A stretch of 64,000 bases of DNA from Salipiger thiooxidans (GTDB lineage: Bacteria > Pseudomonadota > Alphaproteobacteria > Rhodobacterales > Rhodobacteraceae), in NCBI RefSeq assembly GCF_900102075.1, contig NZ_FNAV01000006.1, forward strand, positions 186,001 through 250,000, written 5' to 3'. Positions 28,075 through 36,818 of the stretch are shown here, in pieces. The position numbers were made by a program, and so were the translations under genes. Every line of letters starts with the position of its first letter. Within the stretch, counting starts at the first letter, position 1. The notes below the pieces were generated by a model. The model made no database searches. It was not told where the DNA came from and worked only from the letters and a program-made list of their open reading frames with translations.

Positions 28075-28530
28075 ATGTCCCGTTCCCGTCTCGTCACGCT
28101 GCATGGGGTTTCCGGCGCCGCGGCGCTTGGCCTCGTCGCCTGTTTCTGGTCGCTCGCGCTCTGGTGCGAGCTGGGCGCGTCTGCGGCCACCGTCGTGGTG
28201 CTGCGGCAGGGCATCCTCTACGCGCTGCCGCTTCTGGTGCTGGCGCTGGCCACCGCCGGGGCGAGCGGCGCCCGGCTGGCGGGGCGCGTGCCCGGCCCCG
28301 CCGCGCGGGCCAAGCTGCGGCGGATGCGGCTGGCCGCGGTCAACGGGCTGCTGGTGATGATCCCGGCGGCGGTGTTCCTCGGGCTGCGGGCGCGGGCGGG
28401 GGATCTTTCGGGGCCCTACGCCACGGTGCAGGCGGTGGAGCTCTGTGCCGGGGCGGTGAACATCGTGCTGCTGGGGCGCAACCTTGCCGCGGGTCTGGCG
28501 ATGCGCGCCCGCGCGCCGCGTCGCGCGTGA
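28075..28530 (+). CDS. Four-helix integral membrane protein, function unknown
   Basis: 151 residues with about four hydrophobic segments (15-37, 45-62, 85-105, 118-140) and a basic tail. I do not recognise a family. AAGGAG at 28062-28067 is seven bases before ATG 28075. Divergent from marR and controlled by the two shared operator sites, so it may take part in a stress or drug response, but that is inference. Three imperfect copies of a CAGGCCCCCGGATG unit follow the stop (28545-28589). Confidence 0.7.
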   Translation: MSRSRLVTLHGVSGAAALGLVACFWSLALWCELGASAATVVVLRQGILYALPLLVLALATAGASGARLAGRVPGPAARAKLRRMRLAAVNGLLVMIPAAVFLGLRARAGDLSGPYATVQAVELCAGAVNIVLLGRNLAAGLAMRARAPRRA

Positions 28531-28590
28531 GGTCCGGCTGGGTACAGGCCCCCGGATGCAGGCCGCCGGATGAAGGCCCCCGGGATGCAG

Positions 28591-28624
28591 AAAGGGCGCG
28601 CAGACCCCGGTCCGCGCGCCCTTC
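28591..28624 (-). terminator. Terminator of the 5'-nucleotidase gene
   Basis: GGGCGCGC (28594-28601) pairs with GCGCGCCC (28614-28621), and the loop can pair further (GACC/GGTC). On the minus strand the stem is followed by TTTCTGC. Confidence 0.7.
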
Positions 28625-28655
28625 CCCTGTCCTGCAGCCGTTCAGGCGGCGGGGA

Positions 28656-30215
28656 TCACTCCTTCACGGTGATCCGGCCATCGGTGTAGGGCGTGTAGGG
28701 GGCGTTGGCGGCGAGGTATTCCGCCGTCACGTCGGCAAGGTCGGGTCCGAAGTCGTAGGCGTTCTCGGCGTCCACGAACATCTTGTAGCCGTCGCCGCCG
28801 TTGCGCACGTAGTTGTTGGACACCACGCCGTAGACCTTCTCGGGGTCGATGTCGGAGCCGCCGACCTTGACGTCGGAGATCCGGCTGCCCGGCTCGGCCG
28901 AGGGATCGATGGTGAAGGACATGCCCGAGACCTGCGGGAAGCGGCCGGCGCCCTCTTCCATCTGGCTGGCGCCGTTCTCGAGCGCCTCGACGAGGGTGCT
29001 GCCCTTGACCTGGAAGGTCGAGAGCGTGTTCTGGAACGGCAGCACCGTCAGCACCTCGCCCATGGTCACCTCGCCCGCGTCGATCGAGGCGCGCAGACCG
29101 CCGCCGTTCGAGATGGCGACGTCGATGCCCTGGTCCTTGACCCGGTCGAGCATGGCGTCGGCCACGAGGTTGCCCATCGGGCATTCCTCGGCGCGGCACA
29201 TCTCGCGCGAGCCGACGATCTCGTCCGAGGTCTCGGCCACCACCTTGTTGCGGATCTCGTCCAGCGGCGCGGCGGCCTCGGCGATGCGGTCGACGGTGGC
29301 CGCGTCCTCGGCCACGGAGGCGTCCATGATCAGCTGCGCGCCCTCGGCCGAGACGACGTTGCCGTCATCGTCGAAGGTCACGTTGAGCTCGCCCAGGAAC
29401 TTGCCATAGGCATAGGCCGAGACGATGGCGGTGTCGCCCACCATGGTCGGATAGGGCCCCTCGGCGCCGTCCATCTCGCCCAGGAGGGTGTTGGTGTGGC
29501 CGCCGACGATCACGTCGACGCCGGTGGTGTTCTCGGCCACCGAGATGTCGACCTTGTAGCCCGAGTGCGACAGCACGATGATCTTGTTGACGCCCTCTTC
29601 GGCCAGCTTGTCGACCTCGCCCTGCACCGCGTCGGCGGGGGCCGTGAAGACAATGTTCGGACCCGGCGAGGCGAGCTCGTCGGTGTCCTGCGGGGTGAGG
29701 CCGATGAGGCCGATCTTCTCGCCGTTCTTCTCGATGATCGTGGATTTCATGATCGCATCGGAGAGCAGCGGCTCGCCCGAGATGTCGGCGTTCGACATCA
29801 GCACCGGGAAATCGACCGAATCGACGAAACCGCGCAGCACCTCGGGGCCGTCGTCGAATTCGTGGTTGCCCACGGTCATCGCGTCGTAGCCCATCTTGTT
29901 CATCATCTCGGCGGCGAGCTTGCCCTTGTAGTAGGTGTAGAACAGCGTGCCCTGGAACTGGTCGCCGCCGTCGACGAGCAGGTAGTTGTCGAGCCGCGCC
30001 TTCGCCTCTTCGAGCGCCGTCACCAGGCGGGCGGAGCCGCCAAAGCACTCGCCCGCGGTGTTGTCCTCGCCCGAGCAGGTCGAATCGTACTTGCTGATCG
30101 GCTCGAAGCGCGAGTGGAAGTCATTGGTGTGGAGGATGGTGAGCGAGTAATCGGCGCTTGCCGCGCCAGCGGTGATCGCAAGCGCCGCGGCACTGCTCAG
30201 CAGACGAAAAGTCAT
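28656..30215 (-). CDS. Periplasmic bifunctional metallophosphatase/5'-nucleotidase
   Basis: 519 residues with a signal peptide (1-21, cleaved after ASA). Metal-binding motifs are LHTNDFHSRFEP, LLVDGGDQFQG, MTVGNHEFDDG, LSHSGYKVD and VGGHTNT; the C-terminal nucleotide domain has SNGGGLRASI and NNYVRNGGDGYKMF. It hydrolyses nucleotides or UDP-sugars outside the cytoplasm to recover phosphate and nucleosides. ATG 30215 gives the clean signal peptide; an upstream in-frame ATG does not. Confidence 0.92.
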   Translation of the reverse strand: MTFRLLSSAAALAITAGAASADYSLTILHTNDFHSRFEPISKYDSTCSGEDNTAGECFGGSARLVTALEEAKARLDNYLLVDGGDQFQGTLFYTYYKGKLAAEMMNKMGYDAMTVGNHEFDDGPEVLRGFVDSVDFPVLMSNADISGEPLLSDAIMKSTIIEKNGEKIGLIGLTPQDTDELASPGPNIVFTAPADAVQGEVDKLAEEGVNKIIVLSHSGYKVDISVAENTTGVDVIVGGHTNTLLGEMDGAEGPYPTMVGDTAIVSAYAYGKFLGELNVTFDDDGNVVSAEGAQLIMDASVAEDAATVDRIAEAAAPLDEIRNKVVAETSDEIVGSREMCRAEECPMGNLVADAMLDRVKDQGIDVAISNGGGLRASIDAGEVTMGEVLTVLPFQNTLSTFQVKGSTLVEALENGASQMEEGAGRFPQVSGMSFTIDPSAEPGSRISDVKVGGSDIDPEKVYGVVSNNYVRNGGDGYKMFVDAENAYDFGPDLADVTAEYLAANAPYTPYTDGRITVKE

Positions 30216-30365
30216 CGGGAGAACCTCTCTGTAGGCGTTTATGTCAAGGATGTTGCAACGCTTCTGCGGCGCTGTCAAAGCGCCGCTGCCCCTGCCCTGC
30301 CCCGGCTCGGCGACACTGCCTTGACGCGGCGCGCCGATGCCCGGAAAACGCCTGCCCGGATCGGG

Positions 30366-30938
30366 TTATGGCCGGGTCCAGCCGCGCACCAGGGTCCGCG
30401 CGATGCCGCCGGTGTCGGCGTCGAGCCGGTCGACGAGCAGGTGCAGCCAGGCCATCGCCATCATCGCCTGCGCCATGCTCCGCGGCGGCACCTCGTCCGA
30501 GAGCTCGTCGCGCTGCACCGCCCGTTCGAACAGCACCGACAGGCTGTCCAGCCGGTCCTGCCGGTAGGCCTCGAGCGCCTCGCGCACATCGTCGTCGCCC
30601 TGCGAGGCCGCGACGATGTGGCGGAAGATGCCGCCTTCAGGGCGGCTCCAGTGGGCGAAGAGCGTGTCCAGAAAGGCCTTCACGTCACCCTCGAGCGTGC
30701 CGGTGTCGGGGTAGCTCGTGATCGTCTTCTGGCGCTGGTAGACCGCCAGCAGCAGCGCCCCGCGGGTCGGCCACCAGCGGTAGAGCGTCGCCTTGCCCGC
30801 CCGCGCGCGCCGGGCCACCGCCTCCATGGTGAGCGCGCCGATGCCCTGCTCCTCGACGATTTCCACCGCCGCATCCAGCACGGCGGATTCGGTCGCGGGG
30901 TTGCGTCGGGCGCCGATGGATGCGCGTTTTTCGGTCAT
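30366..30938 (-). CDS. TetR-family regulator
   Basis: 190 residues. Helix-turn-helix at 25-62 (ALTMEAVARRARAGKATLYRWWPTRGALL), ligand-binding helices after. The ARAGKATLYRWWPTRG sequence is typical of the AcrR-like group. Divergent from a small membrane protein gene, with an inverted repeat in the shared gap. Confidence 0.9.
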   Translation of the reverse strand: MTEKRASIGARRNPATESAVLDAAVEIVEEQGIGALTMEAVARRARAGKATLYRWWPTRGALLLAVYQRQKTITSYPDTGTLEGDVKAFLDTLFAHWSRPEGGIFRHIVAASQGDDDVREALEAYRQDRLDSLSVLFERAVQRDELSDEVPPRSMAQAMMAMAWLHLLVDRLDADTGGIARTLVRGWTRP

Positions 30939-31003
30939 TGCTGGCGATCGTCCAAGGTTTTTTCCCTCATACGGCTTTACAGCGCCGGAGGCCAGCCTCT
31001 ATA

Positions 31004-31018
31004 GGAACGATACGTTCC
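31004..31018. promoter_or_regulatory. TetR-type operator
   Basis: GGAACG (31004-31009) and CGTTCC (31013-31018), perfect arms with a three-base centre, followed at once by another GTTCC. It lies 21 bp before the small membrane protein start and is a likely site for the adjacent regulator. Confidence 0.75.
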
Positions 31019-31038
31019 GTTCCATTATGGAGACGCAC

Positions 31039-31257
31039 ATGTCCCGCACCGCCCGCGCCCCCTCCCGCCCCCGCTTCGCCGTCCTGGTCTTTTTCATGGT
31101 CTATCCGCTTGTCACCGGGCTGATCTACGCGCTCACGCCGCTGACCGGCGACTGGCAGATATGGCAGCGCAATCTCGTGCTGGTGCCGATCATCGTGATC
31201 TCGATGATCTGGGTGATCATCCCCCGCATCCACCGGCATTTCGCCCGCTGGCTGTGA
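31039..31257 (+). CDS. Small two-helix membrane protein (DUF2798-like)
   Basis: 72 residues, basic N-terminus (SRTARAPSRPRF), two hydrophobic helices (about 18-40 and 48-66) and a basic C-terminus. This resembles DUF2798 proteins often found next to TetR regulators. ATG 31039 has GGAG six bases before it; an in-frame ATG 12 bases earlier lacks one. Probably repressed by the divergent TetR protein. Confidence 0.7.
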   Translation: MSRTARAPSRPRFAVLVFFMVYPLVTGLIYALTPLTGDWQIWQRNLVLVPIIVISMIWVIIPRIHRHFARWL

Positions 31258-31314
31258 GGCGAAGGCGCCTCGCCGGGGATTGACCGGAGGGGCGTTCCCC
31301 GGCATCTGGATGCC

Positions 31315-31653
31315 ATGCTTATTTACAAGATCCTCAGATCCGAAGAATGGGCCGCGCTGCAGGCCGAAAACGAGACCGCAGGCGCCCCCATCGACGTGGC
31401 CGACGGCTATGTGCATTTCTCGACCCTCGAACAGGTGCGCGAGACCGCGTCCAAGCATTTCGACGGCATAGAGGGTCTCTACCTGCTGGCGCTCGAGGCC
31501 GACACTCTCGGCCCCGAGCTGAAGTGGGAGCCCTCGCGCGGCGGTGCGCTCTTCCCCCATCTCTACGGCCCGCTGCGGCTGGCGGACGTGCGCTGGTCGC
31601 GCCCGCTGCCGCTGGAAGTCGGCGGCCACCTGTTCCCGGATGACATGACATGA
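31315..31653 (+). CDS. DUF952 protein
   Basis: 112 residues, recognised as DUF952 from [33 protein letters not shown] and [13 protein letters not shown]. Function unknown; often encoded next to pyrD in Rhodobacteraceae, as here, with a four-base overlap (ATGA). Soluble. Confidence 0.88.
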   Translation: MLIYKILRSEEWAALQAENETAGAPIDVADGYVHFSTLEQVRETASKHFDGIEGLYLLALEADTLGPELKWEPSRGGALFPHLYGPLRLADVRWSRPLPLEVGGHLFPDDMT

Positions 31654-32708
31654 GCCTGTTCGAACGCGCAGGTCTCGCGCTGCTGCACCGGATGGATCCC
31701 GAAAGCGCCCACGGCCTCGCCCTCGCGGCGCTGCGCAAGGGTCTGGCGCCTTCGGCCGGCACGCTGACCTCGGAGCGGCTGGCATGCACGGTCGCGGGGC
31801 TGGAGCTGTCCAACCCGGTGGGTCTTGCCGCGGGCTTCGACAAGAACGCCGAGGCTCTGCAGGCGCTGTCGCAATCGGGCTTCGGCTTCGTCGAGGTCGG
31901 CGCCGTGACGCCCCGGCCGCAGCCGGGCAACCCCAAGCCGCGGCTCTTCCGGCTGACCGAGGACCGCGCCGCGATCAATCGTTTCGGCTTCAACAACGAC
32001 GGCATGGAGGCGGTCGCGGGCCGCCTGATGCGCCGCCCCAGGGACATGGTGCTGGGGCTCAACCTCGGCGCCAACAAGGACAGCAGCGACCGCGCCGCCG
32101 ATTTCGCGCAGGTTCTGAGCCGCTGCGGCGAGGAGCTCGATTTCGCCACCGTCAACGTGAGCTCGCCCAACACCGAGAGGCTGCGCGACCTGCAGGGCAA
32201 GGACGCGCTGGCGGGCCTGCTGGCGGGGGTCATGCAGGCGCGCGCGGCGCTGGCGCACCCGATTCCGGTTTTCCTCAAGATCGCGCCGGATCTCGACGAG
32301 GCGGGCCTTGCGGACGTGGCCGAGGTGGCGCTGTCCTCGGGCGTCTCGGGCGTGATCGCCACCAACACCACCCTCTCGCGCGAAGGGCTCGTGTCGCCGC
32401 TGCGCGATCAGGCCGGCGGGGTCTCCGGCGCCCCGCTCTTCGAGAAATCCACCCGCGTGCTGGCGCGGCTCTCGGTGCTGACCGAGGGCAAGCTGCCGCT
32501 GATCGGCGTGGGCGGGGTCTCGAACGCCGAACAGGCCTATGCCAAGATCCGCGCGGGTGCCTCGGCGGTGCAGGTCTACACTGCGCTGGTCTACGGCGGC
32601 ATGAGCCTCGTGCCCGAGATCGTCACCGGGCTCGACGCCCTGCTCGCCCGCGACGGCTTTGCCAACGTGGCCGAGGCGGTGGGCACCGGCCGGGAGGACT
32701 GGCTGTGA
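31650..32708 (+). CDS. pyrD: Dihydroorotate dehydrogenase (quinone)
   Basis: 352-residue class 2 enzyme, oxidising dihydroorotate to orotate in pyrimidine synthesis, attached to the inner membrane through its N-terminal helices (1-45). FMN and substrate motifs: [45 protein letters not shown], and [14 protein letters not shown] with the catalytic Ser. Overlaps DUF952 upstream and arsC downstream, forming a three-gene operon. Confidence 0.95.
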   Translation: MSLFERAGLALLHRMDPESAHGLALAALRKGLAPSAGTLTSERLACTVAGLELSNPVGLAAGFDKNAEALQALSQSGFGFVEVGAVTPRPQPGNPKPRLFRLTEDRAAINRFGFNNDGMEAVAGRLMRRPRDMVLGLNLGANKDSSDRAADFAQVLSRCGEELDFATVNVSSPNTERLRDLQGKDALAGLLAGVMQARAALAHPIPVFLKIAPDLDEAGLADVAEVALSSGVSGVIATNTTLSREGLVSPLRDQAGGVSGAPLFEKSTRVLARLSVLTEGKLPLIGVGGVSNAEQAYAKIRAGASAVQVYTALVYGGMSLVPEIVTGLDALLARDGFANVAEAVGTGREDWL

Positions 32709-33043
32709 TCCTCTGGCACAATCCGCGCTGCTCGAAATCCCGCGCAGCACTGGCGCTGCTGCAGGAGCACGGCGTGGCCCCCGAGATCCGCAAGTATCTC
32801 GAGGACGCGCCCTCGCTCGACGAGCTGCGCGCCGCGCAAGCCGCGCTCGGGCTGCCCGCCATCGAGATGATGCGCCGCAGCGAGCCCGCGTTCCGCGCAC
32901 TGGGGCTTGCGCCTGACAGCGACGACGAGACCCTTCTGCGCGCCATGTCCGAAGAGCCCAAGCTGATCGAGCGCCCGCTCGCAATAGACGGCGACCGCGC
33001 GGTGATCGGGCGGCCGCCGGAACGGGTGCTCGAGCTGCTCTGA
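32705..33043 (+). CDS. arsC: Arsenate reductase, glutaredoxin type
   Basis: 112 residues of the ArsC/Spx-like family. HNPRCSKSR at 5-13 carries catalytic Cys9; [13 protein letters not shown] and [19 protein letters not shown] are family blocks, with the ArsC arginine in IERP. GTG start overlaps the pyrD stop (GTGA). Could instead be an ArsC-like reductase of another substrate. It is mechanistically different from the phosphatase-type ArsC at 8084. Confidence 0.85.
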   Translation: MILWHNPRCSKSRAALALLQEHGVAPEIRKYLEDAPSLDELRAAQAALGLPAIEMMRRSEPAFRALGLAPDSDDETLLRAMSEEPKLIERPLAIDGDRAVIGRPPERVLELL

Positions 33044-33048
33044 GGCGC

Positions 33049-34005
33049 TCAGATCGCGGTCGCCACCAGCCAGCCCACGTAGACCACGTAGGCCGCCAGC
33101 AGAAGCGCGCCCTCACGCCGGCTGACACGCCAGCCGGTCGTCGCGAAGAGCGTCAGGGCCAGCGTTGCGCCGAGCATCACCCAGATGTCGAGCCGGATGA
33201 TCTCGGGCGGGACGGCCAGCGGTTGCACCAGCCCCGTGACGCCGAGAATGCCCAGTATGTTGAAGATGTTGCTGCCGACGATGTTGCCGAATGCCACGTC
33301 GCCCTGCCCCTTGCGGACCGCCAACACCGAGGTGACAAGCTCGGGCATCGATGTGCCGATGGCAACGATGGTGAGACCGATCACCGTCTCGGGAATCCCC
33401 GCCATCTGGGCCAGCCCCACCGCGCCCGTGACGAGGAGCTTCGCCGCGAGGATGATCCCCGCGAGCCCGCCGAAGGTCAGCAGCAGGTCACGCCAGGGGC
33501 GCCCTTCGGGGATGTCGAAGACCTGGGCCTCGGCCTCAAAGACCGCCTGCGCGGCGGTGGCGCGACGGCGTTCCTGCACCAGCGTGCCGCCGACATAGGC
33601 CAGAAGCGCCAGCACCAGCGCGGCGCCTGCAACCCGCCCGATCTCGCCCATCAGCGTGCAGCCGAGGCAGAGCGCGGTGGCAACCAGAAGCACCGTGCCG
33701 TCGCGCCGGAAGGCGGCGCGCTCGACCGCGATCGGCGCCATCAGCGCGGCGATCCCGAGGATCAGGAGGATGTTGCCGGTGTTGCTGCCGACGACATTGC
33801 CCACGGCGATGCCCGGCGAGCCGACCCAGGCCGCCTGAAGGCTGGTCACCAGCTCGGGCAGAGAGGTTCCGAAACCGACGAGGGTCAGGCCGATGACCAG
33901 CGGCGACAGGCCGAGCCGGCGCGCGAGCGCGACCGAGCCGCGCACAAGCGCGTCGCCTCCCAGGACAAGTCCGACAAGGCCCAGGACGAGAAGAACGATG
34001 TTCAT
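33049..34005 (-). CDS. Calcium/sodium antiporter (CaCA family)
   Basis: 318 residues, about ten hydrophobic segments. Two inverted copies of the cation-binding alpha repeat are clear: [12 protein letters not shown] near 45 and [12 protein letters not shown] near 220, as in E. coli YrbG. Exchanges Ca2+ for Na+ or K+ across the inner membrane. ATG 34005 is chosen; an in-frame GTG 24 bases upstream lacks a ribosome-binding site. Five bases from convergent arsC. Confidence 0.9.
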   Translation of the reverse strand: MNIVLLVLGLVGLVLGGDALVRGSVALARRLGLSPLVIGLTLVGFGTSLPELVTSLQAAWVGSPGIAVGNVVGSNTGNILLILGIAALMAPIAVERAAFRRDGTVLLVATALCLGCTLMGEIGRVAGAALVLALLAYVGGTLVQERRRATAAQAVFEAEAQVFDIPEGRPWRDLLLTFGGLAGIILAAKLLVTGAVGLAQMAGIPETVIGLTIVAIGTSMPELVTSVLAVRKGQGDVAFGNIVGSNIFNILGILGVTGLVQPLAVPPEIIRLDIWVMLGATLALTLFATTGWRVSRREGALLLAAYVVYVGWLVATAI

Positions 34006-34124
34006 GATGGGGGGATCACCCGAAGACACGCGCTGAACCGCGTTAGCCGTGAGATGGGGGGCGCCGTTGGCCGGTCAACCCCCTCTCGATGAATGTCCCC
34101 GCGCCGGTGGCGGCGCGCCGCCGG

Positions 34125-35339
34125 TCAGTCGTATTGCCTCGTGTCCTCGATCACCACGCCGTCGCGGGGCAGACCGCCGGGCTTGACCAGCTCGACGATG
34201 CCCTTGAGCTTCAGCACCTCCGAGATCGTGCCGGCGTAGGCGCCCGGATCCTCGGCAACGGTCTCGATGCGCACGGTCATCACGTCCATCTCGCCGTCGC
34301 GGCTGGCCACCACACGGGCCCGGTCGATCTCGGAATGTTTGGCCACCAGCGCGGCGACCTGCTCGGGACGCACGAACATGCCCTTGATCTTGGTGGTCTG
34401 GTCGGCGCGGCCCATCCAGCCCTTGATGCGCAGGTTGGTGCGGCCGCAGGGGCTCTCGCCCTCCATCACCGCGCTCATGTCGCCGGTGGCGAAGCGGACC
34501 AGCGGGTAGTCCGGGTTGAGCGTGGTCACCACCAGCTCGCCGACCTCGCCCGGGGCCACCGGGTCGCCGGTGCCCGGGGTCACGATCTCGACGATCACCT
34601 GCTCGTCGCAGATCATCCCCTCCATCGCCTCGCTCTCGTAGGCCACCATGCCGAGATCCGCCGTCGCGTAACACTGCCGGCACGAGATGCCGCGGTCGGC
34701 GTAGAACTGGCGCAGCGACGGGAACAGCGCCCCGCCCGACACCGCCGCCCGCGCGATCCTGAGCTCGAGCCCCATCTCGTCGGCCTTCTCGAGGATCAGC
34801 TTCAGGTAATCCGGCGTGCCCGCGTAGGCGGTGACGCCCACGTCATGCGCGGCGCGGGCCTGCAGCTCGGTCTGGCCGGTGCCGGCGGGCAGCACGGCGG
34901 CGCCCACGGCCCGCGCGCCGTTCTCGAAGATCATGCCGGCGGGGGTCAGGTGATAGCCGAAGCAGTTCTGCACGATGTCGCCCAGCCCGATGCCGCAGGC
35001 GTTGAGGAAACGCCCCAGCCGCCACCAGTCGTGCTCGGCCCCGCCCGGCTCGTAGATCGGGCCCGGCGACTGGAAGACATGCGCGAAGCCGTGCGCAGGC
35101 CGCGCCGCGTAGCCACCGAAGGGCGCCGCCGCCCCCTGCGCCGAGACCAGCGCCGACTTGCGCAGCACCGGCAGCGCGGCAAGCGCCGCGCGGTCGGTCA
35201 CCGACGCCGCGTCGATCCCGGCCAGCGACGTGGCATAGCCCGGCAACTTCTGGGCTCGCGCGATCTGCGTGGGCAGCGCCTCGGCCAGCGCCGTGGCGCG
35301 CTCGTCGGCGCTGCGGGTTTCCAGGTCGTCGTAATACAT
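34125..35339 (-). CDS. PaaK-like phenylacetate/aryl-CoA ligase
   Basis: 404 residues of the PaaK branch of adenylating enzymes. FQSPGPIYEP replaces the usual P-loop, with YAGTPDYLKLI, CYATADLG, FATGDMS and GRADQTTKIKGMFVRPEQV following, and a C-terminal ACT-like domain. Probably activates an aromatic or other organic acid to its CoA ester. Last gene of the ABC-transporter/CoA-ligase unit that starts at 43783; 19 bp behind thpR. Actual substrate unknown. Confidence 0.85.
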   Translation of the reverse strand: MYYDDLETRSADERATALAEALPTQIARAQKLPGYATSLAGIDAASVTDRAALAALPVLRKSALVSAQGAAAPFGGYAARPAHGFAHVFQSPGPIYEPGGAEHDWWRLGRFLNACGIGLGDIVQNCFGYHLTPAGMIFENGARAVGAAVLPAGTGQTELQARAAHDVGVTAYAGTPDYLKLILEKADEMGLELRIARAAVSGGALFPSLRQFYADRGISCRQCYATADLGMVAYESEAMEGMICDEQVIVEIVTPGTGDPVAPGEVGELVVTTLNPDYPLVRFATGDMSAVMEGESPCGRTNLRIKGWMGRADQTTKIKGMFVRPEQVAALVAKHSEIDRARVVASRDGEMDVMTVRIETVAEDPGAYAGTISEVLKLKGIVELVKPGGLPRDGVVIEDTRQYD

Positions 35340-35358
35340 GCTCAGCCGAGCCTCCCTT

Positions 35359-35919
35359 TCAGTCTTCCCCGGATCCTGCGTCCAGCCTGTATTCCGCCAG
35401 GGTCTCGTAGACCGCGCCCGCGGGCGTCAGCACCGACCCCACCAATCTCATCACCTCGACCGGCGCGGGGTCGGAGCGCACCCCGGCATGGTGCGCCACG
35501 GCCTCCTCGAACCGCGCCCGGTCCGCCGGACCCAGCCCCGCGCCGAAACGCAAAAGCGTCACGTGCGGGCGGAACCTCTCGCGCGGCAGCTCGATCCCCG
35601 CCGCGGTCACCGCCTTCAGCGCCGCGCGGCGCAGCGCCACGAGCCCCGGTGCGCGCGCCACCTCTGCCGCCAGCAGCTTCACCCGCCGCCCGCCAAAGGC
35701 GGTGAGCCCCGCGACTGCCATCTCGCAGCCCGGCAGCGGACTGCCGTCGAGGGCCATGTGCAGCTCGTCCAGCACCGCTTCGGGCTGGTCGTCGAGGAAG
35801 GCCAGCGTCAGGTGCAGGTTTTCCTCGGGCACCGGCCGCCCCACCGGAACCGCCTCCTGCAGCCCGAGCATGAGCGGCAGCAGCGGCTCGGGAACCGGCA
35901 GGCCGAGAAAGCAGCGCAT
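35359..35919 (-). CDS. thpR: RNA 2',3'-cyclic phosphodiesterase
   Basis: 186 residues of the 2H phosphoesterase family. Both catalytic His-x-Thr motifs are present: HLTLAF near 35-40 and HVTLLRF near 119-125. Hydrolyses 2',3'-cyclic phosphate ends of RNA. Placed between the ABC ATPase (9 bp upstream) and the CoA ligase, so it is cotranscribed with the transporter, an odd partner that may simply be a convenient position. Confidence 0.88.
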   Translation of the reverse strand: MRCFLGLPVPEPLLPLMLGLQEAVPVGRPVPEENLHLTLAFLDDQPEAVLDELHMALDGSPLPGCEMAVAGLTAFGGRRVKLLAAEVARAPGLVALRRAALKAVTAAGIELPRERFRPHVTLLRFGAGLGPADRARFEEAVAHHAGVRSDPAPVEVMRLVGSVLTPAGAVYETLAEYRLDAGSGED

Positions 35920-35928
35920 CGCCCCGTG

Positions 35929-36750
35929 TCATGCCAGCCAGCGCTTGCGGCGGCGGTAGGAGCGCACATCGCGGAACGACTTGCGGCCGTCGTCCGACAT
36001 GCCGAGGTAGAATTCCTTGACGTCCGGGTTCTCGCGCAGGTCCGCCGCGGGCCCGTCCATCACCACGCGCCCGTTTTCGAGGATGTAGCCGTAATGCGCG
36101 TAGCGCAGCGCCACGTTGGTGTTCTGTTCGGCCAGCAGGAACGACGTGCCCTCGCCCTCGTTCACCGCTTTCACGATCTCGAAGATCTGCTCCACCAGCT
36201 GCGGCGCAAGGCCCATCGACGGCTCGTCCAGCAGGATCGTCTCGGGGCGCGACATCAGCGCCCGCCCGATGGCGCACATCTGCTGCTCGCCGCCCGAGGT
36301 GTAGCCGGCCTGCGACTTGCGCCGCTCCCTGAGCCGGGGAAAATAGTCGTAGACCATCTCGAGATCGCGCTCGACCGCGGCCTTGCCGTCGCGCCGGGTG
36401 AAGGCGCCGGTCATCAGGTTTTCCTCGATGGTCAGGTGCTCGAAGCAGTGGCGTCCCTCCATCACCTGGATCACGCCCTTCTTCACCAGCGCCGCCGGGT
36501 CGAGATCCTGCACGCGCTCGCCGCGATACATGACCGAGCCCTTGGTGACCTCGCCGCGCTCGGAGTGCAGCAGGTTCGAGATCGCCTTCAGCGTCGTGGT
36601 CTTGCCCGCGCCGTTGCCGCCCAGCAGCGCCGTGATGCCGCCCTTGGGCACCGACAGCGACACGCCTTTCAGCACGAGGATGACGTGGTTGTAGATCACC
36701 TCGATATTGTTGACCTCGAGAAGGGTCTCGGTGCGCCCGGCGTCCAGCAT
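35929..36750 (-). CDS. ABC transporter ATP-binding protein, LivF type
   Basis: 273-residue ATPase. Walker A GGNGAGKTT at 44-52, signature YTSGGEQQM, Walker B ILLDEPSMGL, switch His replaced by EQN (LLAEQNTNVA) as in LivF. A C-terminal basic tail of about 30 residues (RKSFRDVRSYRRRKRW) is longer than in ordinary LivF and typical of this transporter subgroup. Works with the LivG-type ATPase at 40795 and the two permeases. Confidence 0.92.
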   Translation of the reverse strand: MLDAGRTETLLEVNNIEVIYNHVILVLKGVSLSVPKGGITALLGGNGAGKTTTLKAISNLLHSERGEVTKGSVMYRGERVQDLDPAALVKKGVIQVMEGRHCFEHLTIEENLMTGAFTRRDGKAAVERDLEMVYDYFPRLRERRKSQAGYTSGGEQQMCAIGRALMSRPETILLDEPSMGLAPQLVEQIFEIVKAVNEGEGTSFLLAEQNTNVALRYAHYGYILENGRVVMDGPAADLRENPDVKEFYLGMSDDGRKSFRDVRSYRRRKRWLA

Positions 36751-36779
36751 GATTTCATCTTTCTCCTATGGGTCACGGC

Positions 36780-36808
36780 CCGGCGGCAGCGGCTGGCGCC
36801 GCCGCCGG
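36780..36808 (-). other. Intercistronic hairpin after the binding-protein gene
   Basis: CCGGCGGC (36780-36787) and GCCGCCGG (36801-36808) with a 13-base loop, 11 bp beyond the binding-protein stop. No T-run. Such hairpins often protect the abundant binding-protein mRNA end; that is inference here. Confidence 0.5.
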
Positions 36809-36818
36809 TCGTGTCAGC

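Noticed and set aside
25112-31004. Long plus-strand frames over methyltransferase, 5'-nucleotidase and TetR genes
   Set aside because: They run antisense to genes with clear domains, and no ribosome-binding site or family match was found.
34109-34122. GGCGGCGCGCCGCC palindrome after the PaaK-like gene considered as a terminator
   Set aside because: No T-run on either side; with such composition a 14-bp GC palindrome may be chance.
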